A stretch of DNA of 64,000 bases from Streptomyces reniochalinae (GCF_003323735.1 NZ_QOIM01000026.1:181592-245591), one strand, 5' to 3'. Numbered from the stretch's first letter, positions 47,646 to 56,728 are shown. Translations and numbers: made by a program. The notes: generated by a model not told the origin, from the letters alone.

Positions 47646-49097
47646 ATGGCCGCCATGGAGTGGTTCACGCCGTGGTTTTCCGCGTCCGGATACGAGCTGA
47701 GCCGGCTGGTCCTCCAGCGTGCCCTGGCTACCGTGTACCTCGTCGCCTTCTTCTCGGCGGCGATGCAGTTCCGGGCACTGCTGGGCGAGCACGGACTGCT
47801 GCCCGCCGCCGCCTTCGTGCGGCGGGTGCCCTTCAAGGCCGCGCCGAGTCTCTTCCACTGGCGGTGCGACGACCGGGTCACGGGGGCGTGTGCGTGGGCC
47901 GGTGTCGCCCTCGCCGCCGCCGTGGTGGCGGGCGCCGCGGACGCGGTACCTCTGTGGGCGTCGATGGTGATGTGGGCTCTGCTGTGGGTCCTGTATCTCT
48001 CGTTCGTCAACGTGGGCCAGATCTTCTACGGTTTCGGCTGGGAGTCGCTGCTACTGGAGGCGGGCTTTCTGGCGATCTTCCTGGGCAACGCGCGGACCGC
48101 ACCCCCGGTGCTGACGCTGTGGCTGATGCGATGGCTGCTCTTCCGTGTGGAGTTCGGGGCAGGACTGATCAAATGGCGCGGTGACCAGTGCTGGCGCGAC
48201 CTGACCTGCCTGTACTACCACCACGAGACCCAGCCCATGCCCGGGCCGCTGAGCTGGCATTTCCATCACCTCTCCCGGCGGCTGCACCGGATCGAGACGG
48301 GCGCCAACCACGTGGCCCAGCTCATCGTCCCGTTCGGGCTCTTCTTTCCGCAGCCGATCGCCGGCATCGCCGCGGGCCTGATCATCCTCACGCAGCTCTG
48401 GCTCGTCCTCTCGGGCAACTTCTCCTGGCTGAACTGGCTCACGATCGTCCTCGCCTTCGCCGCCGTCGACACCTCCGCGATCAGCGGCGCCCCCTCCTAC
48501 GGGGCGGTCCCGCCGTGGTTCGCGGTCGTGGTGTGCGTGGCGGCGCTGCTGATCGTGGTGCTCAGCTACTGGCCCGCCCGGAACCTGGTGAGCCGGACGC
48601 AGCAGATGAACCGGTCGTTCAACGCCCTGCACCTGGTCAACACCTACGGGGCCTTCGGCAGCGTCACGCGTGTGCGCCAGGAGATCGTGCTGGAGGGCAC
48701 CGACGACGAGCGGCTCACCGCCGACACCGCGTGGCGCGAGTACGAGTTCAAGGGCAAGCCCGGCGACGTGCGCCGCCTGCCGCGTCAGTTCGCCCCGTAC
48801 CACCTACGTCTCGACTGGCAGATGTGGTTCGCCGCGCTCTCCCCCGCCTACACCAGGGGCTGGTTCGAGCCCCTGGTGGAGCGTCTGCTGGTCAACGACC
48901 GGCCGACCCTCCGACTGCTGCGTACCAACCCGTTTCCCGAGCAACCGCCCACGCATGTGCGGGCGCTGCTGTACCGCTACCGCTTCACAACGCGTGAGGA
49001 GCGGCGGGAGACCGGCGCGTGGTGGCATCGCACCTTTGTGCGCGAGTTCCTGCCGCCCGTCCACGTCTCAGGGGAGCGCGGAAACCGCACACCGTAG
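47646..49097 (+). CDS. Lipase maturation factor-like membrane protein
   Basis: A 483-aa membrane protein from the ATG at 47646 (a more upstream start is possible). Several membrane segments cover about 20-340, with the family segments YGFGWESLLLEAGFLAIFLG, RWLLFRVEFGAGLIKWRGD, CWRDLTCLYYHHETQPMPGP and SWHFHHLSRRLHRIETGANH. The C-terminal soluble part has EYEFKGKPGDVRRLPRQFAP. These are hallmarks of LMF1/2-like proteins, which assist lipase folding in the animal ER; the bacterial role is not known. Confidence 0.88.
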   Translation: MAAMEWFTPWFSASGYELSRLVLQRALATVYLVAFFSAAMQFRALLGEHGLLPAAAFVRRVPFKAAPSLFHWRCDDRVTGACAWAGVALAAAVVAGAADAVPLWASMVMWALLWVLYLSFVNVGQIFYGFGWESLLLEAGFLAIFLGNARTAPPVLTLWLMRWLLFRVEFGAGLIKWRGDQCWRDLTCLYYHHETQPMPGPLSWHFHHLSRRLHRIETGANHVAQLIVPFGLFFPQPIAGIAAGLIILTQLWLVLSGNFSWLNWLTIVLAFAAVDTSAISGAPSYGAVPPWFAVVVCVAALLIVVLSYWPARNLVSRTQQMNRSFNALHLVNTYGAFGSVTRVRQEIVLEGTDDERLTADTAWREYEFKGKPGDVRRLPRQFAPYHLRLDWQMWFAALSPAYTRGWFEPLVERLLVNDRPTLRLLRTNPFPEQPPTHVRALLYRYRFTTREERRETGAWWHRTFVREFLPPVHVSGERGNRTP

Positions 49098-49213
49098 ACG
49101 CCCCCGCGTGGCCTCATGGCGCTATCGCCTGCCCCGGTAGCCCGGTAGAGCATCGCGGCCGGTGCCGTGCGTACTCGGCCCGGAGGACAGGCGATAACGG
49201 GATCCGGCAACGA

Positions 49214-50590
49214 TCAGGGCGCCGGCACCCGGGCCACCTCCGGCGAGGAGGACTCCAGCGGCACCGACCACGAGCGCACCAGCCCCAGTTGTGCCGCCTG
49301 GCGGGGCAGCACCGCGTCCAGCGCCCAGTCCGCCAGCACACGGATCCGGTTCCCCGGCATGGACGCCAGATGGTAGCCGCGCGTCACAAGGTTGGCGAGG
49401 GGGCCGGAGAGGGGCACGCGCAGCGGATTCGCCGCCGCCTGCACCCCGCCCAGATCCACCATGAACCCGAGGTCATGGTGCTTGTACGGCCGGGAGACGC
49501 CGTGACCGAACGAAGCGGCCAGGTTGCGCCCCGCTGTCTTCCCCTGTCGCACCGCGTGCTGTGCCGTCATCGGCGTGATCTCTCCCGGCCTGGTCAGGTC
49601 GGGTACGGCGGCCGCGTCGCCGCACGCCATGACCTCCGGGTGGCCGGGCACACGGAGGTACTCGTCGACCACGAGCCGGCCCTGTTGCGTCTCCAGGCCC
49701 AGGTCCTGCACGAGCGGGTCGGGTCGGACGCCCACGCACCAGATCAGGGAACGGGTCGGCACGAACTCGCCGTCGTCCAGCAGCACGCCCTCGCTGGTGG
49801 CCTCCTTGACGGAGGTGCCCGTCCTGACGTCGACGCCCCGTTTGCGCAGCACCTTGTCCGCGGTGTCCGAGAGCCGCTGATCCAGCTCGGGCAGGATGCG
49901 TGGGGCGATGTCCAGGAGCATCCAGCGCGACCGTCCGGCGTCCTTGGTCCGGCGGCGGCCGTCCGGACGGTCGTCCCGGCCGTCCTCGGAAGGTTCGTCC
50001 CCGGACGACCCGTTGCGGCTGTGCTGCCGGGCCAGCGAGTCCGTGAACATCTTGCCGTGCGCCGCGACTTCCGTGCCGGTGTAGCCAGCGCCGACGACCA
50101 CGAACGTGCGGCGGGCTTCCGCCTCCCGCTCATCGTCCGCCCCGGCCGCCAACGCGATCTGACGGTTGACGTGGTCGCGCAGGTACAGGGCCTCCGGCAT
50201 GCCGCGGAAGCCGTGCGCGTGCTCGGCGACACCGGGGATCGGCAGCAGCTTGTTGACGCTGCCGACGGTCAGCAGCAACCGGTCGTAGTCCAGCTGCGAC
50301 GAACGGCCCTCGGGGTCGACGTACCGGAGACGGCGCCGGTCGAAGTCGACGTCGTCCACCTCGCCGAGGACGAGCCGCACCCGGGGCAGCGTCCCGGCGA
50401 GCGAAACGGACACCCGGCGCGGTTCCAGCATGCCGGAGGCGACCTCGGGCAGCAGCGGCATGTAGAGGAAGTAGTCGTTGGGGTTCACCAGCACGATCTC
50501 CACCGCGCCACGCAGCGTGCGCGAGAGGGTCCGCGCCGCCTGATACCCGGCGAATCCAGCTCCGACGATCACAATGCGGGACCGGCTCAC
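49214..50590 (-). CDS. Type II NADH dehydrogenase-like FAD oxidoreductase
   Basis: A 458-aa protein from a GTG at 50590. It has an FAD-binding Rossmann motif IVIVGAGFAGYQAARTL at 6-22, an NAD motif TFVVVGAGYTGTEVAAHG near 163 and the second FAD motif EVMACGDAAAVPDL near 340. NYFLY-type residues (NDYFLYMPLLPEVASG) are typical of NDH-2. A charged insertion around 190-215 (DEPSEDGRDDRPDGRRR) is unusual. It oxidises NADH and reduces quinone at the membrane without proton pumping, or a related acceptor. Confidence 0.88.
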   Translation of the reverse strand: MSRSRIVIVGAGFAGYQAARTLSRTLRGAVEIVLVNPNDYFLYMPLLPEVASGMLEPRRVSVSLAGTLPRVRLVLGEVDDVDFDRRRLRYVDPEGRSSQLDYDRLLLTVGSVNKLLPIPGVAEHAHGFRGMPEALYLRDHVNRQIALAAGADDEREAEARRTFVVVGAGYTGTEVAAHGKMFTDSLARQHSRNGSSGDEPSEDGRDDRPDGRRRTKDAGRSRWMLLDIAPRILPELDQRLSDTADKVLRKRGVDVRTGTSVKEATSEGVLLDDGEFVPTRSLIWCVGVRPDPLVQDLGLETQQGRLVVDEYLRVPGHPEVMACGDAAAVPDLTRPGEITPMTAQHAVRQGKTAGRNLAASFGHGVSRPYKHHDLGFMVDLGGVQAAANPLRVPLSGPLANLVTRGYHLASMPGNRIRVLADWALDAVLPRQAAQLGLVRSWSVPLESSSPEVARVPAP

Positions 50591-50924
50591 AGCCGAGACC
50601 TCCTCCCCTGGAACGAGGCCGGTGCCTTCGGGCGGCTCCGGCCGTCTGTCACAGAACAGCCGGAGTTCCCCCCGCGGGCCTCGACGAAACCCCGCCCCGG
50701 CTCCCACGGGCCCGCTGTCGTCCGGCCGGCCGGTCGTCCAGCCGCCCTCCTGCCACCGGGCAGCCGACCCGCTCGGGCTTCCTGTCCGGGCCGGACAGGA
50801 AGCCGGCTGATCTTCCTCCCCCGGTGGCCCCGGGCGGGAGGGGGTGGCGGCGAGCACCCCCTGAAGTGCTGTATTGTTCTTTGTGCGCGAGCGGAACGGG
50901 GAAAGCCCCGAACCGAGCGAGCAC
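50591..50924. other. Intergenic region upstream of tRNA-Pro
   Basis: No convincing gene is seen. It is very GC-rich until about 50860, where AAGTGCTGTATTGTTCTTTG gives an AT-richer patch at promoter distance from the tRNA. Confidence 0.5.
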
Positions 50925-50999
<75 letters not shown>

Positions 51000-51094
51000 G
51001 GTGAAGTACAAGGTCAGAGGGGTCCTTCGGGGCCCCTCTTGATCGTTTCCAGGGGCGCCGTCTCACAATTTCTCACAAACGCTGTTGATCAAGG

Positions 51095-52351
51095 TCAGCT
51101 GAGCAGTTCGGCCAGCTTCTCCGAACCCGCCCTGAGCGACTGCGGGTCGGGGTGCACGTAGGTCCGCTTCGTGAACCCGAGGTCCGAGTGACCGGCCCAC
51201 GCGGAGACCACCGTGTCCGGCACCCCGTTGTTCGCCATCCACGACAGGCAGGCGTGCCGCGCGTCGTACAGCCGCACCTTCCGTACGCCCGTGGTGGCCA
51301 TCAGCTTGTGCGCCTCACGCCGGAGCTTGTCCGTCTTCCACGGCCGCCCGAGGTCGTCCACGAGGACGTACCCGCTGTCCTCGTACGCTTCCCCGGCGGC
51401 CAGCTTCTCCGCCACCTGCGCGGCGCGGAACGCCTTCAGCGCCCGCAGGACCGGCTTCGGCAGGGGCAGTGTGCGCTTCCCGGCCTCGGTTTTCGCGCCC
51501 TTCTCCACCACCTTGTTCCGCTGGCCGCGCTCGGCCGTGCGGTCGTAGACGATCGTCCGCGTGTTGGTGCCGACGGCGATCGTCCCGGCCGTCAGGTCCA
51601 CGTCCGGGCTCCAGCGGGCGCCGCACACTTCCGCCGGACGCTCTGCGATCAGGGCGAGCAGCATGGGGGCGTAGGACCGGTGTCCCTGAATGCCCTCCAG
51701 GAACCGCTTCACTTCTTCCTCGTTCCACGGCTTGTGCGTGGCCGCGTTCTTCTGTGCCTTCTCCTTGGCCTGCTTCGAGATCGTCACGTGCTCCGCCACG
51801 TTGCGAACCACCAGGCCGCGCCGCACCGCGAGGTTCAGAGCGGAGCGCAGACGCCCCAGGGTGAGGCGCACCGACCGTACGCCGAGGCCCGTTCCAGGCT
51901 TGCCGCCGCGCTGGCGCCCCTCCGAGACCATCCAGTCGATGAACGCTTCCACGTCCTCTTCGCTCAACTCCTGGACGGGCTTGTGCCCGAGGTACTTCCG
52001 CACGGGCCGTAGGGCGTTGTCGTAGTTGCTGGCCGTGGCCTCTTCCACGTCGCGCGTGGCCGACTTCAGCCACAGGTCCAGCAGGGCGCTGACGGTCATC
52101 TTCGCGGGGGCCACGTACGTGCCCGCGCTGCGCTGGTGGCGGATGCGGGCCAGCTCGTCCTTCACCGCCGTCTTGGTGTCCTTCGTGATGGTGAGCTGCT
52201 TCCGCATCATCTTCGGCTCGCCGGTGGCCGGATCGGTGATCACTTCGCCGGTGACCTTGTCTGTCTGCGGCTCGTAACCGATGTCGATCACGGCGCGGTA
52301 CCTGATCTGTCCCCTTCGGTTGGGCGGCAGCTTCTTGATCGGGTCGGGCAT
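51095..52351 (-). CDS. int: Tyrosine recombinase, integrase of the tRNA-Pro element
   Basis: A 418-aa integrase from the ATG at 52351. It has an N-terminal arm-binding domain (RRGQIRYRAVIDIGYEPQTD), a core-binding domain (TVSALLDLWLKSATRDVEEA) and a catalytic domain with Arg I in ERPAEVCGARW near 260, RLYDARHACLSWMANNG (Arg II and His), WAGHSDLGFTKRTYVHPDP (His and Tyr). The gene points toward the tRNA and ends within 100 bp of it, the standard layout. It starts 2 bp after the stop of the XRE regulator, so the two are co-transcribed. Confidence 0.92.
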   Translation of the reverse strand: MPDPIKKLPPNRRGQIRYRAVIDIGYEPQTDKVTGEVITDPATGEPKMMRKQLTITKDTKTAVKDELARIRHQRSAGTYVAPAKMTVSALLDLWLKSATRDVEEATASNYDNALRPVRKYLGHKPVQELSEEDVEAFIDWMVSEGRQRGGKPGTGLGVRSVRLTLGRLRSALNLAVRRGLVVRNVAEHVTISKQAKEKAQKNAATHKPWNEEEVKRFLEGIQGHRSYAPMLLALIAERPAEVCGARWSPDVDLTAGTIAVGTNTRTIVYDRTAERGQRNKVVEKGAKTEAGKRTLPLPKPVLRALKAFRAAQVAEKLAAGEAYEDSGYVLVDDLGRPWKTDKLRREAHKLMATTGVRKVRLYDARHACLSWMANNGVPDTVVSAWAGHSDLGFTKRTYVHPDPQSLRAGSEKLAELLS

Positions 52352-52353
52352 GG

Positions 52354-52710
52354 CTAGATCTCCTCGATCTTCTGGCAGTCGTTGCAGGTGCGCGGACCGG
52401 GGCCGGTGATCTTGCGGCTGTCGTAGCTGTGGCCGTACGCCGCGCACGGGTCGGCCGGTGGAGGGCTGGACGAGAGCAGGGCCGTCGGGTGGATGCCGAA
52501 GACGGCCGCGAGGGCTTCCAGGTCGTCCACGGTGATCCGGCGCCCGCCGCTCTCCAGGCGGGCCACCCCGGACTGCGCAAGCGGATAGTCCGCTTCGGTG
52601 AGCCGACGGGACAGGTCGTCGGTCGTCCACTGGCGCCGTTCTCGCAGGTCACGCACGGTGCGTGCGACCTGCTTCGTCAGTTCGCCCCAGGGGCGTGTGG
52701 TTTTGGGCAT
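52354..52710 (-). CDS. XRE-family switch regulator of the element
   Basis: A 118-aa protein. The HTH is VRDLRERRQWTTDDLSRRLT, then LAQSGVARLESGGRRITVDD and LEALAAVFGIHPTALLSSSP. The C-terminus has GPGPRTCNDCQKIEEI, a CxxC tail. It is transcribed with the integrase and divergently from the early genes, with two palindromic operators between, like CI or the Stl repressor of phage-inducible islands. Confidence 0.85.
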   Translation of the reverse strand: MPKTTRPWGELTKQVARTVRDLRERRQWTTDDLSRRLTEADYPLAQSGVARLESGGRRITVDDLEALAAVFGIHPTALLSSSPPPADPCAAYGHSYDSRKITGPGPRTCNDCQKIEEI

Positions 52711-52726
52711 AGCAGCAAGGTAGCAC

Positions 52727-52766
52727 TGATGCGATGTTCGCATCAAGACGATGCGGGGTCCGCATC
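52727..52766. promoter_or_regulatory. Two palindromic operators of the XRE regulator
   Basis: TGATGCGA-TGT-TCGCATCA (52727-52745) and GATGCGG-GGT-CCGCATC (52750-52766) share GATGCG-N5-CGCATC and lie just upstream of the regulator start. Their centres are 22 bp apart, about two helical turns. Confidence 0.75.
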
Positions 52767-52982
52767 GGAGCCGTTTAAACGCCAAATGTTGTGTCGTTGG
52801 ATTTGTCATCGCGTTACGTTCGAGTAAAGGCCCTGATCGGGAGAGCTGCCAAGCTACCAAGCTCCCCTGTTTGGGGTCCGTATCTACAGTCTTCGCAGGT
52901 GGGAGCACCTGAGAGCACCCTTTCGGCCGTGCGATTCTGGAATCACACGGAAAGACCGGCACAGAAACGGAAGGAGATGGAA

Positions 52983-53249
52983 ATGGCGACCGCTGTAACG
53001 ACGAATTCGGCGCCGACTCTGGCGGAGATCAAGACCTGGCCCGCCACCATCAGCGTCACCCGCTGCGCTCTGGCGCTCGGGTGCAGCAAGAGCAACCTCT
53101 ACGACCGGATGAAGCGGGGTGAGATGCCCGTCCGTACGGTCCGCCTCGGTCCCAGCCGCACGGTCGTCGTGACCGCCTCCCTGGTCCGCCTGCTGGAGAC
53201 CGGCAACCCGGACCCCACCCCGCCGGCTGCGGCCCTCCAGGCGGCCTGA
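52983..53249 (+). CDS. AlpA/excisionase-like HTH protein
   Basis: An 88-aa protein with a strong AAGGAGATGGAA ribosome site. Its centre, ISVTRCALALGCSKSNLYDR with MKRGEMPVRTVRLGPSRTVV, is a MerR/AlpA-like winged helix of the kind used as Xis in actinomycete integrative elements. First gene of the early operon, divergent from the switch regulator. Confidence 0.8.
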   Translation: MATAVTTNSAPTLAEIKTWPATISVTRCALALGCSKSNLYDRMKRGEMPVRTVRLGPSRTVVVTASLVRLLETGNPDPTPPAAALQAA

Positions 53250-53250
53250 C

Positions 53251-53454
53251 GTGGCCTCCCTGGAGTCGCGGTTCTACCTGACCGCCGACGGCGGCGGGCG
53301 GGTGGAGACGGCGACTCACCCCGAGACCGGTGAACGCCGCTGGACGTGCTCGTCCTGCGAGGCGACCGGCCAGGGCGAGGACAACGGCCGCACCCACGCG
53401 GCCGGATGCAACACCACCACCAGCGGCTACCTGCCGCTCGATCACTGGAGCTGA
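53251..53454 (+). CDS. CCHC zinc-finger miniprotein 1
   Basis: A 67-aa protein from a GTG one base after the Xis stop. It has RRWTCSSCEATGQGEDNGRT followed by HAAGC: a W-x-C-x2-C start and H-x3-C end, here with an 18-residue centre. First of four tandem genes with the same small zinc-finger plan. Likely metal-binding; partner unknown. Confidence 0.7.
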   Translation: MASLESRFYLTADGGGRVETATHPETGERRWTCSSCEATGQGEDNGRTHAAGCNTTTSGYLPLDHWS

Positions 53455-53456
53455 AC

Positions 53457-53813
53457 ATGAACTACGCGACTGACACTGACGGCCGGATCGTGGCGGTCCC
53501 CGCGCAGGAAGGCCCCCTGGCCAACATCGCCCGCGAGGAGCGGTACGAGCTGATCGACGCCGAGTGGCAGTACGACCTGGCCAACGCCGCCGGTGACCAC
53601 GAGGTCTCGGGGGCGCCGGAGCGCGGCGACCACATCGGCAAGCAGTACCGCACCGTGGGCGGGAACATCGTCACCACGGCGCGCACCGCCGAGGGTGAGG
53701 TTTCGTACTACCACTGCGCCGGGTGCGGGAAGCGCGACGAACTGGGCTACGGCTGGGACGACGTGGCCCGCGAGCGCGCCGAGGCCCACGCCGCGAAGTG
53801 CCGGGCGGTGTGA
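53457..53813 (+). CDS. CCHC zinc-finger miniprotein 2
   Basis: A 118-aa protein with an extra N-terminal beta-like part (NYATDTDGRIVAVPAQEGPL, then GKQYRTVGGNIVTTARTAEG) and the shared finger YYHCAGCGKRDELGYGWDDV ending EAHAAKC. The CxxC/HxxxC spacing is slightly longer than in its paralogues. Separated by 2 bp from the preceding stop. Confidence 0.7.
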   Translation: MNYATDTDGRIVAVPAQEGPLANIAREERYELIDAEWQYDLANAAGDHEVSGAPERGDHIGKQYRTVGGNIVTTARTAEGEVSYYHCAGCGKRDELGYGWDDVARERAEAHAAKCRAV

Positions 53814-53814
53814 C

Positions 53815-54039
53815 GTGTCCTGGACGCCGGTGGACGGCTCCGTGAGCGGCCCGAAGCAGCCCGAGAGCCCGGACGGCTACAGCACCCGCATGGGTGGCCG
53901 TGTGAGCGTCCAGGGCGGCCGGTGGGCCTGCTCCGGCTGCGGCCGGTCGGAGGCCGCCGAAGACCCGCACCACGCCGCGCAGCACCACGGCCGGGAGTGC
54001 CTGGCCGTCTCCTACAACGCACCTGGAGGTGCAGCATGA
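53815..54039 (+). CDS. CCHC zinc-finger miniprotein 3
   Basis: A 74-aa protein from a GTG one base after the previous stop. It has GRVSVQGGRWACSGCGRSEA and HHGREC, again W-x-C-x2-C...H-x3-C. The N-terminal 30 residues (SGPKQPESPDGYSTRM) are unlike the other copies. It overlaps miniprotein 4 by ATGA. Confidence 0.7.
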   Translation: MSWTPVDGSVSGPKQPESPDGYSTRMGGRVSVQGGRWACSGCGRSEAAEDPHHAAQHHGRECLAVSYNAPGGAA

Positions 54040-54230
54040 CGAAGCAGCAGACCGCCCCGCAACAGACCGAGTTCCGCGCCGTCCACACGGACGCTCGGGT
54101 CACCGTCACCGAGGACGAGAAGGGGCCGCGCTGGGACTGCTCGGGGTGCGGCCACGGGCGGCGCGAGGACGGGGCCCTGGAGGTGGCGCAGGACCACGCG
54201 GAGCACTGCGCGGTGCTGCCGCTGCCCTGA
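54036..54230 (+). CDS. CCHC zinc-finger miniprotein 4
   Basis: A 64-aa protein: TDARVTVTEDEKGPRWDCSG, CGHGRREDGALEVAQDHAEH, C. The strand before the finger (ARVTVTEDEKGPRWDCSGCG) parallels that of miniprotein 3 (GRVSVQGGRWACSGCG), showing shared ancestry. Last of the array; a terminator follows. Confidence 0.7.
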   Translation: MTKQQTAPQQTEFRAVHTDARVTVTEDEKGPRWDCSGCGHGRREDGALEVAQDHAEHCAVLPLP

Positions 54231-54243
54231 CCCCGGAAACGCG

Positions 54244-54275
54244 AGAGCGGCGCCCCTGGAGGTGAACGCCGCTCT
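54244..54275. terminator. Hairpin after the zinc-finger array
   Basis: AGAGCGGCG (54244-54252) pairs with CGCCGCTCT (54267-54275), followed by TG-rich sequence. It may attenuate transcription into the replication genes. The 190-bp gap to the next start has also GGTATC/GATACC near 54310-54333. Confidence 0.55.
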
Positions 54276-54417
54276 TGCTGACGAAGTGCAGACCGACCGC
54301 TGAGAGCCCGGTATCTACGCATTCAGGATACCGCCCCTCTCGCCTGGTCTTCGGTCTCCCCAGACGATCCCCATCGGCCCGCACACCACACGAGACGACT
54401 CGCGCGGAGGGGCCGAG

Positions 54418-54609
54418 ATGTTCAAGTCCAGCGCTCACGAGGGGCGCAACTGGAAGCCGTCCAAGACGGACGAGCAGTACAACGCGGAGATGATCCGCGA
54501 CTCCTGCGACGCCTTCGAGGCTGTGGCGCGGGAGACGGGCCAGCCGGTCAACGAACTGCGGGCCGTCATCGCCCTGCGCCCCACCGAGGAGGGATCGCCG
54601 TGGACGTGA
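54418..54609 (+). CDS. Hypothetical protein
   Basis: A 63-aa helical protein (EQYNAEMIRDSCDAFEAVAR, then GQPVNELRAVIALRPTEEGS) with a GGAGGGG ribosome site. Opens the replication operon. No family is recognised. Confidence 0.6.
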   Translation: MFKSSAHEGRNWKPSKTDEQYNAEMIRDSCDAFEAVARETGQPVNELRAVIALRPTEEGSPWT

Positions 54610-54752
54610 CCCGCAAGGAGACGGCCGTAGAGCCGGAGCCCTCCGGCGGCCGGGCGCACGAGGTTCAGGCGAGCGCTCCGGCGGACCCGTGGGATGCCTT
54701 CTGGCGCCGCCTGGCCGAGCTGTTCGAGCAGCAGGCGGGGGGCGAGTCGTGA
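54600..54752 (+). CDS. Small hypothetical protein
   Basis: A 50-aa frame from a GTG at 54600, overlapping the previous gene by 10 bp and the primase start by GTGA. It ends with an amphipathic helix (WDAFWRRLAELFEQQAGGES). The coupling is the main support; it may be a small helper of the primase. Confidence 0.5.
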   Translation: MDVTRKETAVEPEPSGGRAHEVQASAPADPWDAFWRRLAELFEQQAGGES

Positions 54753-56704
54753 AGTACGAGAAGGGCGCTGAGCGCCCCGAACCGACCCCGGAGGCCCCCG
54801 AGTCCGCCGGCGCCGGGAACGGCGCTCCGGCGGATCCTGACGGCCTGCTGGCGACGGCCCTGGCGCTCGCGGCCGAGGGTGTGAAGGTCTTCCCCTGTCA
54901 CCGCGTGGTGGATGGGCTCTGCAACTGCGATGAGCCGTACTCGTGCAAGTCCCCCGGCAAGCACCCGCGCAAGTGGAAGGCCAAGGGCGGGGTGATCAAG
55001 AAGAACGGGTCCAAGGACGCCACCACCGACTCCGACGAGATCCGTACGTGGTGGCTGAAGTGGGGCGGCAAGCACGGCGCGCTCAACATCGGGCAGACCC
55101 TCGCGGGCCGCGCCGTGGTGGATGTGGACGTGGCCGAGGGAAAGCCCGGAGAGGCCACCTGGGAGGCGCTGAGCGCCGATCAGGACGTGCCCAAGACGCT
55201 CACGTACCGGACGGGGCGCGGGGGCCTCCAGATGCTCTTCCGGCTCCCCGAGGGGGAGACCGGCGGGAAGGCGGACGGCTACTCGAACACCCTCGGGACG
55301 GCCGTGGACTTCAAGACGGGGCCGCACGCGTACGTGATGGTCCCCGGCTCGAAGACGGACGACGTTTACACGGTCGTTCACGACGCTGAAACGGTGTCGC
55401 TGCCCGGCTGGGTGGCGGACCTGGCCCGCACTGCGCAGCCCGGTACGGGTGGCAGCGTGGTAGCTGGCCGGCCGCCGGGGTCTCAGCTCTCCGACCTGCT
55501 GTCTCTCCCTGCCGACGACCCGGCGCGCGGGAACAACTGGCTGGCGGCCGTGGCCGGGCACTACGCGGGCGACGCCTGGAAGTTCGCCCCGCCGCGCGGG
55601 TGGTCCTGGTACTCGGACATGGTGCGCGCCGCCAACGCCGCGTCCGCCGACCCGATCGGGGAAGCGGACCTGCTGAAGACCATGCGGTCCATCTGGGACA
55701 CCGAGGCCCGGCAGCACGAGCAGGCCGAGGTGGCTGCCGTGGTGCAGTTGCTCCAGCCCGGCGGCGCGTTCTTCCACAATGTTCCCGAGGTGCCTCCGGC
55801 AGTGTGGGGACACGGCGAAGAGATCCTGTGGGCCGAAGGTGAGGCCCTACTGATCGGGGCTCCGCAGGGCGTGGGCAAGACGACGCTCGCGCACCAGATC
55901 ATCCGGGCGCGCATCGGCCTTCAGCCGACGGTGCTCGGGTTCCCGGTGGCGCCCGGTAAGCGGGTCCTCCTGCTCGCGATGGACCGCCCGGCGCAGACCC
56001 GGCGGGCCGGGGCGCGCATCTTCGCCGGGGACGACCCGCACCGGCTGAGCGAACGCCTCGTGGTGTGGGAGGGGCCGCCCCCGGCGGACCTCGCCCGCCA
56101 CCCCGAAACCCTGATGCGCATGTGCGAGCAGGCCGGGGCGGACACCGTGGTCGTGGACTCGCTGAAGGACGCGGCCATTGGGCTGTCCGACGACGAGGTG
56201 GGGGCCGGGTGGAACCGGGCGCGGCAGTTCGCGCTGCGGGAGGGCGTGCAAGTGCTGGAGCTGCACCACACGGTGAAGCGCGGCGCGAACGGCGCCGAGC
56301 CGAACACCCTCGCGGACATCTACGGCTCCACGTGGATCACGTCGGGCGCGGGCTCGGTGATCTCGCTGTGGGGCGAGGCGGGTGACCCGATCGTGAGCCT
56401 GCGTCACCTGAAGCAGCCGTTCGCGGAGGTGGGCCCGTTCCGTCTGCTGCACGACCACACCACCGGCACCACGACCGTGCACCACACGGCGGATCTCGTG
56501 GCGCTGGCCGGTGCGAGCCGGGGCGGGATCTCCGCCCTGGACGCGGCGAAGGCGATCTTCGAGACGGAGAAGCCGAGCGCGGCGCAGAAGGAGAAGGCGC
56601 GGCGCCGCCTGGCCAAGCTCGTGGAGGCCGGGCAGTTGGAGGCGAAGGCCGGACCGACGGGCGCGGGCACGGTCTACCGAGCCCCGTCCGGCGCCCTGTT
56701 CTGA
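54749..56704 (+). CDS. Bifunctional primase-polymerase / RepA-type helicase
   Basis: A 651-aa fusion. Residues about 30-240 are a Prim-Pol domain: PDGLLATALALAAEGVKVFP, GKHPRKWKAKGG, the metal-binding VVDVDVAEGKPG near 132 and TGRGGLQMLFRLPEG near 165. Residues about 350-560 are an AAA/RepA helicase with Walker A LLIGAPQGVGKTTL near 367, VLLLAMDRPAQTRRAGARIF and DTVVVDSLKDAAIG as Walker B. The C-terminus is a winged helix (EKARRRLAKLVEAGQLEAKA). It primes and unwinds the excised element, using the iterons just downstream. Confidence 0.9.
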   Translation: MKYEKGAERPEPTPEAPESAGAGNGAPADPDGLLATALALAAEGVKVFPCHRVVDGLCNCDEPYSCKSPGKHPRKWKAKGGVIKKNGSKDATTDSDEIRTWWLKWGGKHGALNIGQTLAGRAVVDVDVAEGKPGEATWEALSADQDVPKTLTYRTGRGGLQMLFRLPEGETGGKADGYSNTLGTAVDFKTGPHAYVMVPGSKTDDVYTVVHDAETVSLPGWVADLARTAQPGTGGSVVAGRPPGSQLSDLLSLPADDPARGNNWLAAVAGHYAGDAWKFAPPRGWSWYSDMVRAANAASADPIGEADLLKTMRSIWDTEARQHEQAEVAAVVQLLQPGGAFFHNVPEVPPAVWGHGEEILWAEGEALLIGAPQGVGKTTLAHQIIRARIGLQPTVLGFPVAPGKRVLLLAMDRPAQTRRAGARIFAGDDPHRLSERLVVWEGPPPADLARHPETLMRMCEQAGADTVVVDSLKDAAIGLSDDEVGAGWNRARQFALREGVQVLELHHTVKRGANGAEPNTLADIYGSTWITSGAGSVISLWGEAGDPIVSLRHLKQPFAEVGPFRLLHDHTTGTTTVHHTADLVALAGASRGGISALDAAKAIFETEKPSAAQKEKARRRLAKLVEAGQLEAKAGPTGAGTVYRAPSGALF

Positions 56705-56728
56705 CCGCCCGCACGGGGCCGTGCAGGG

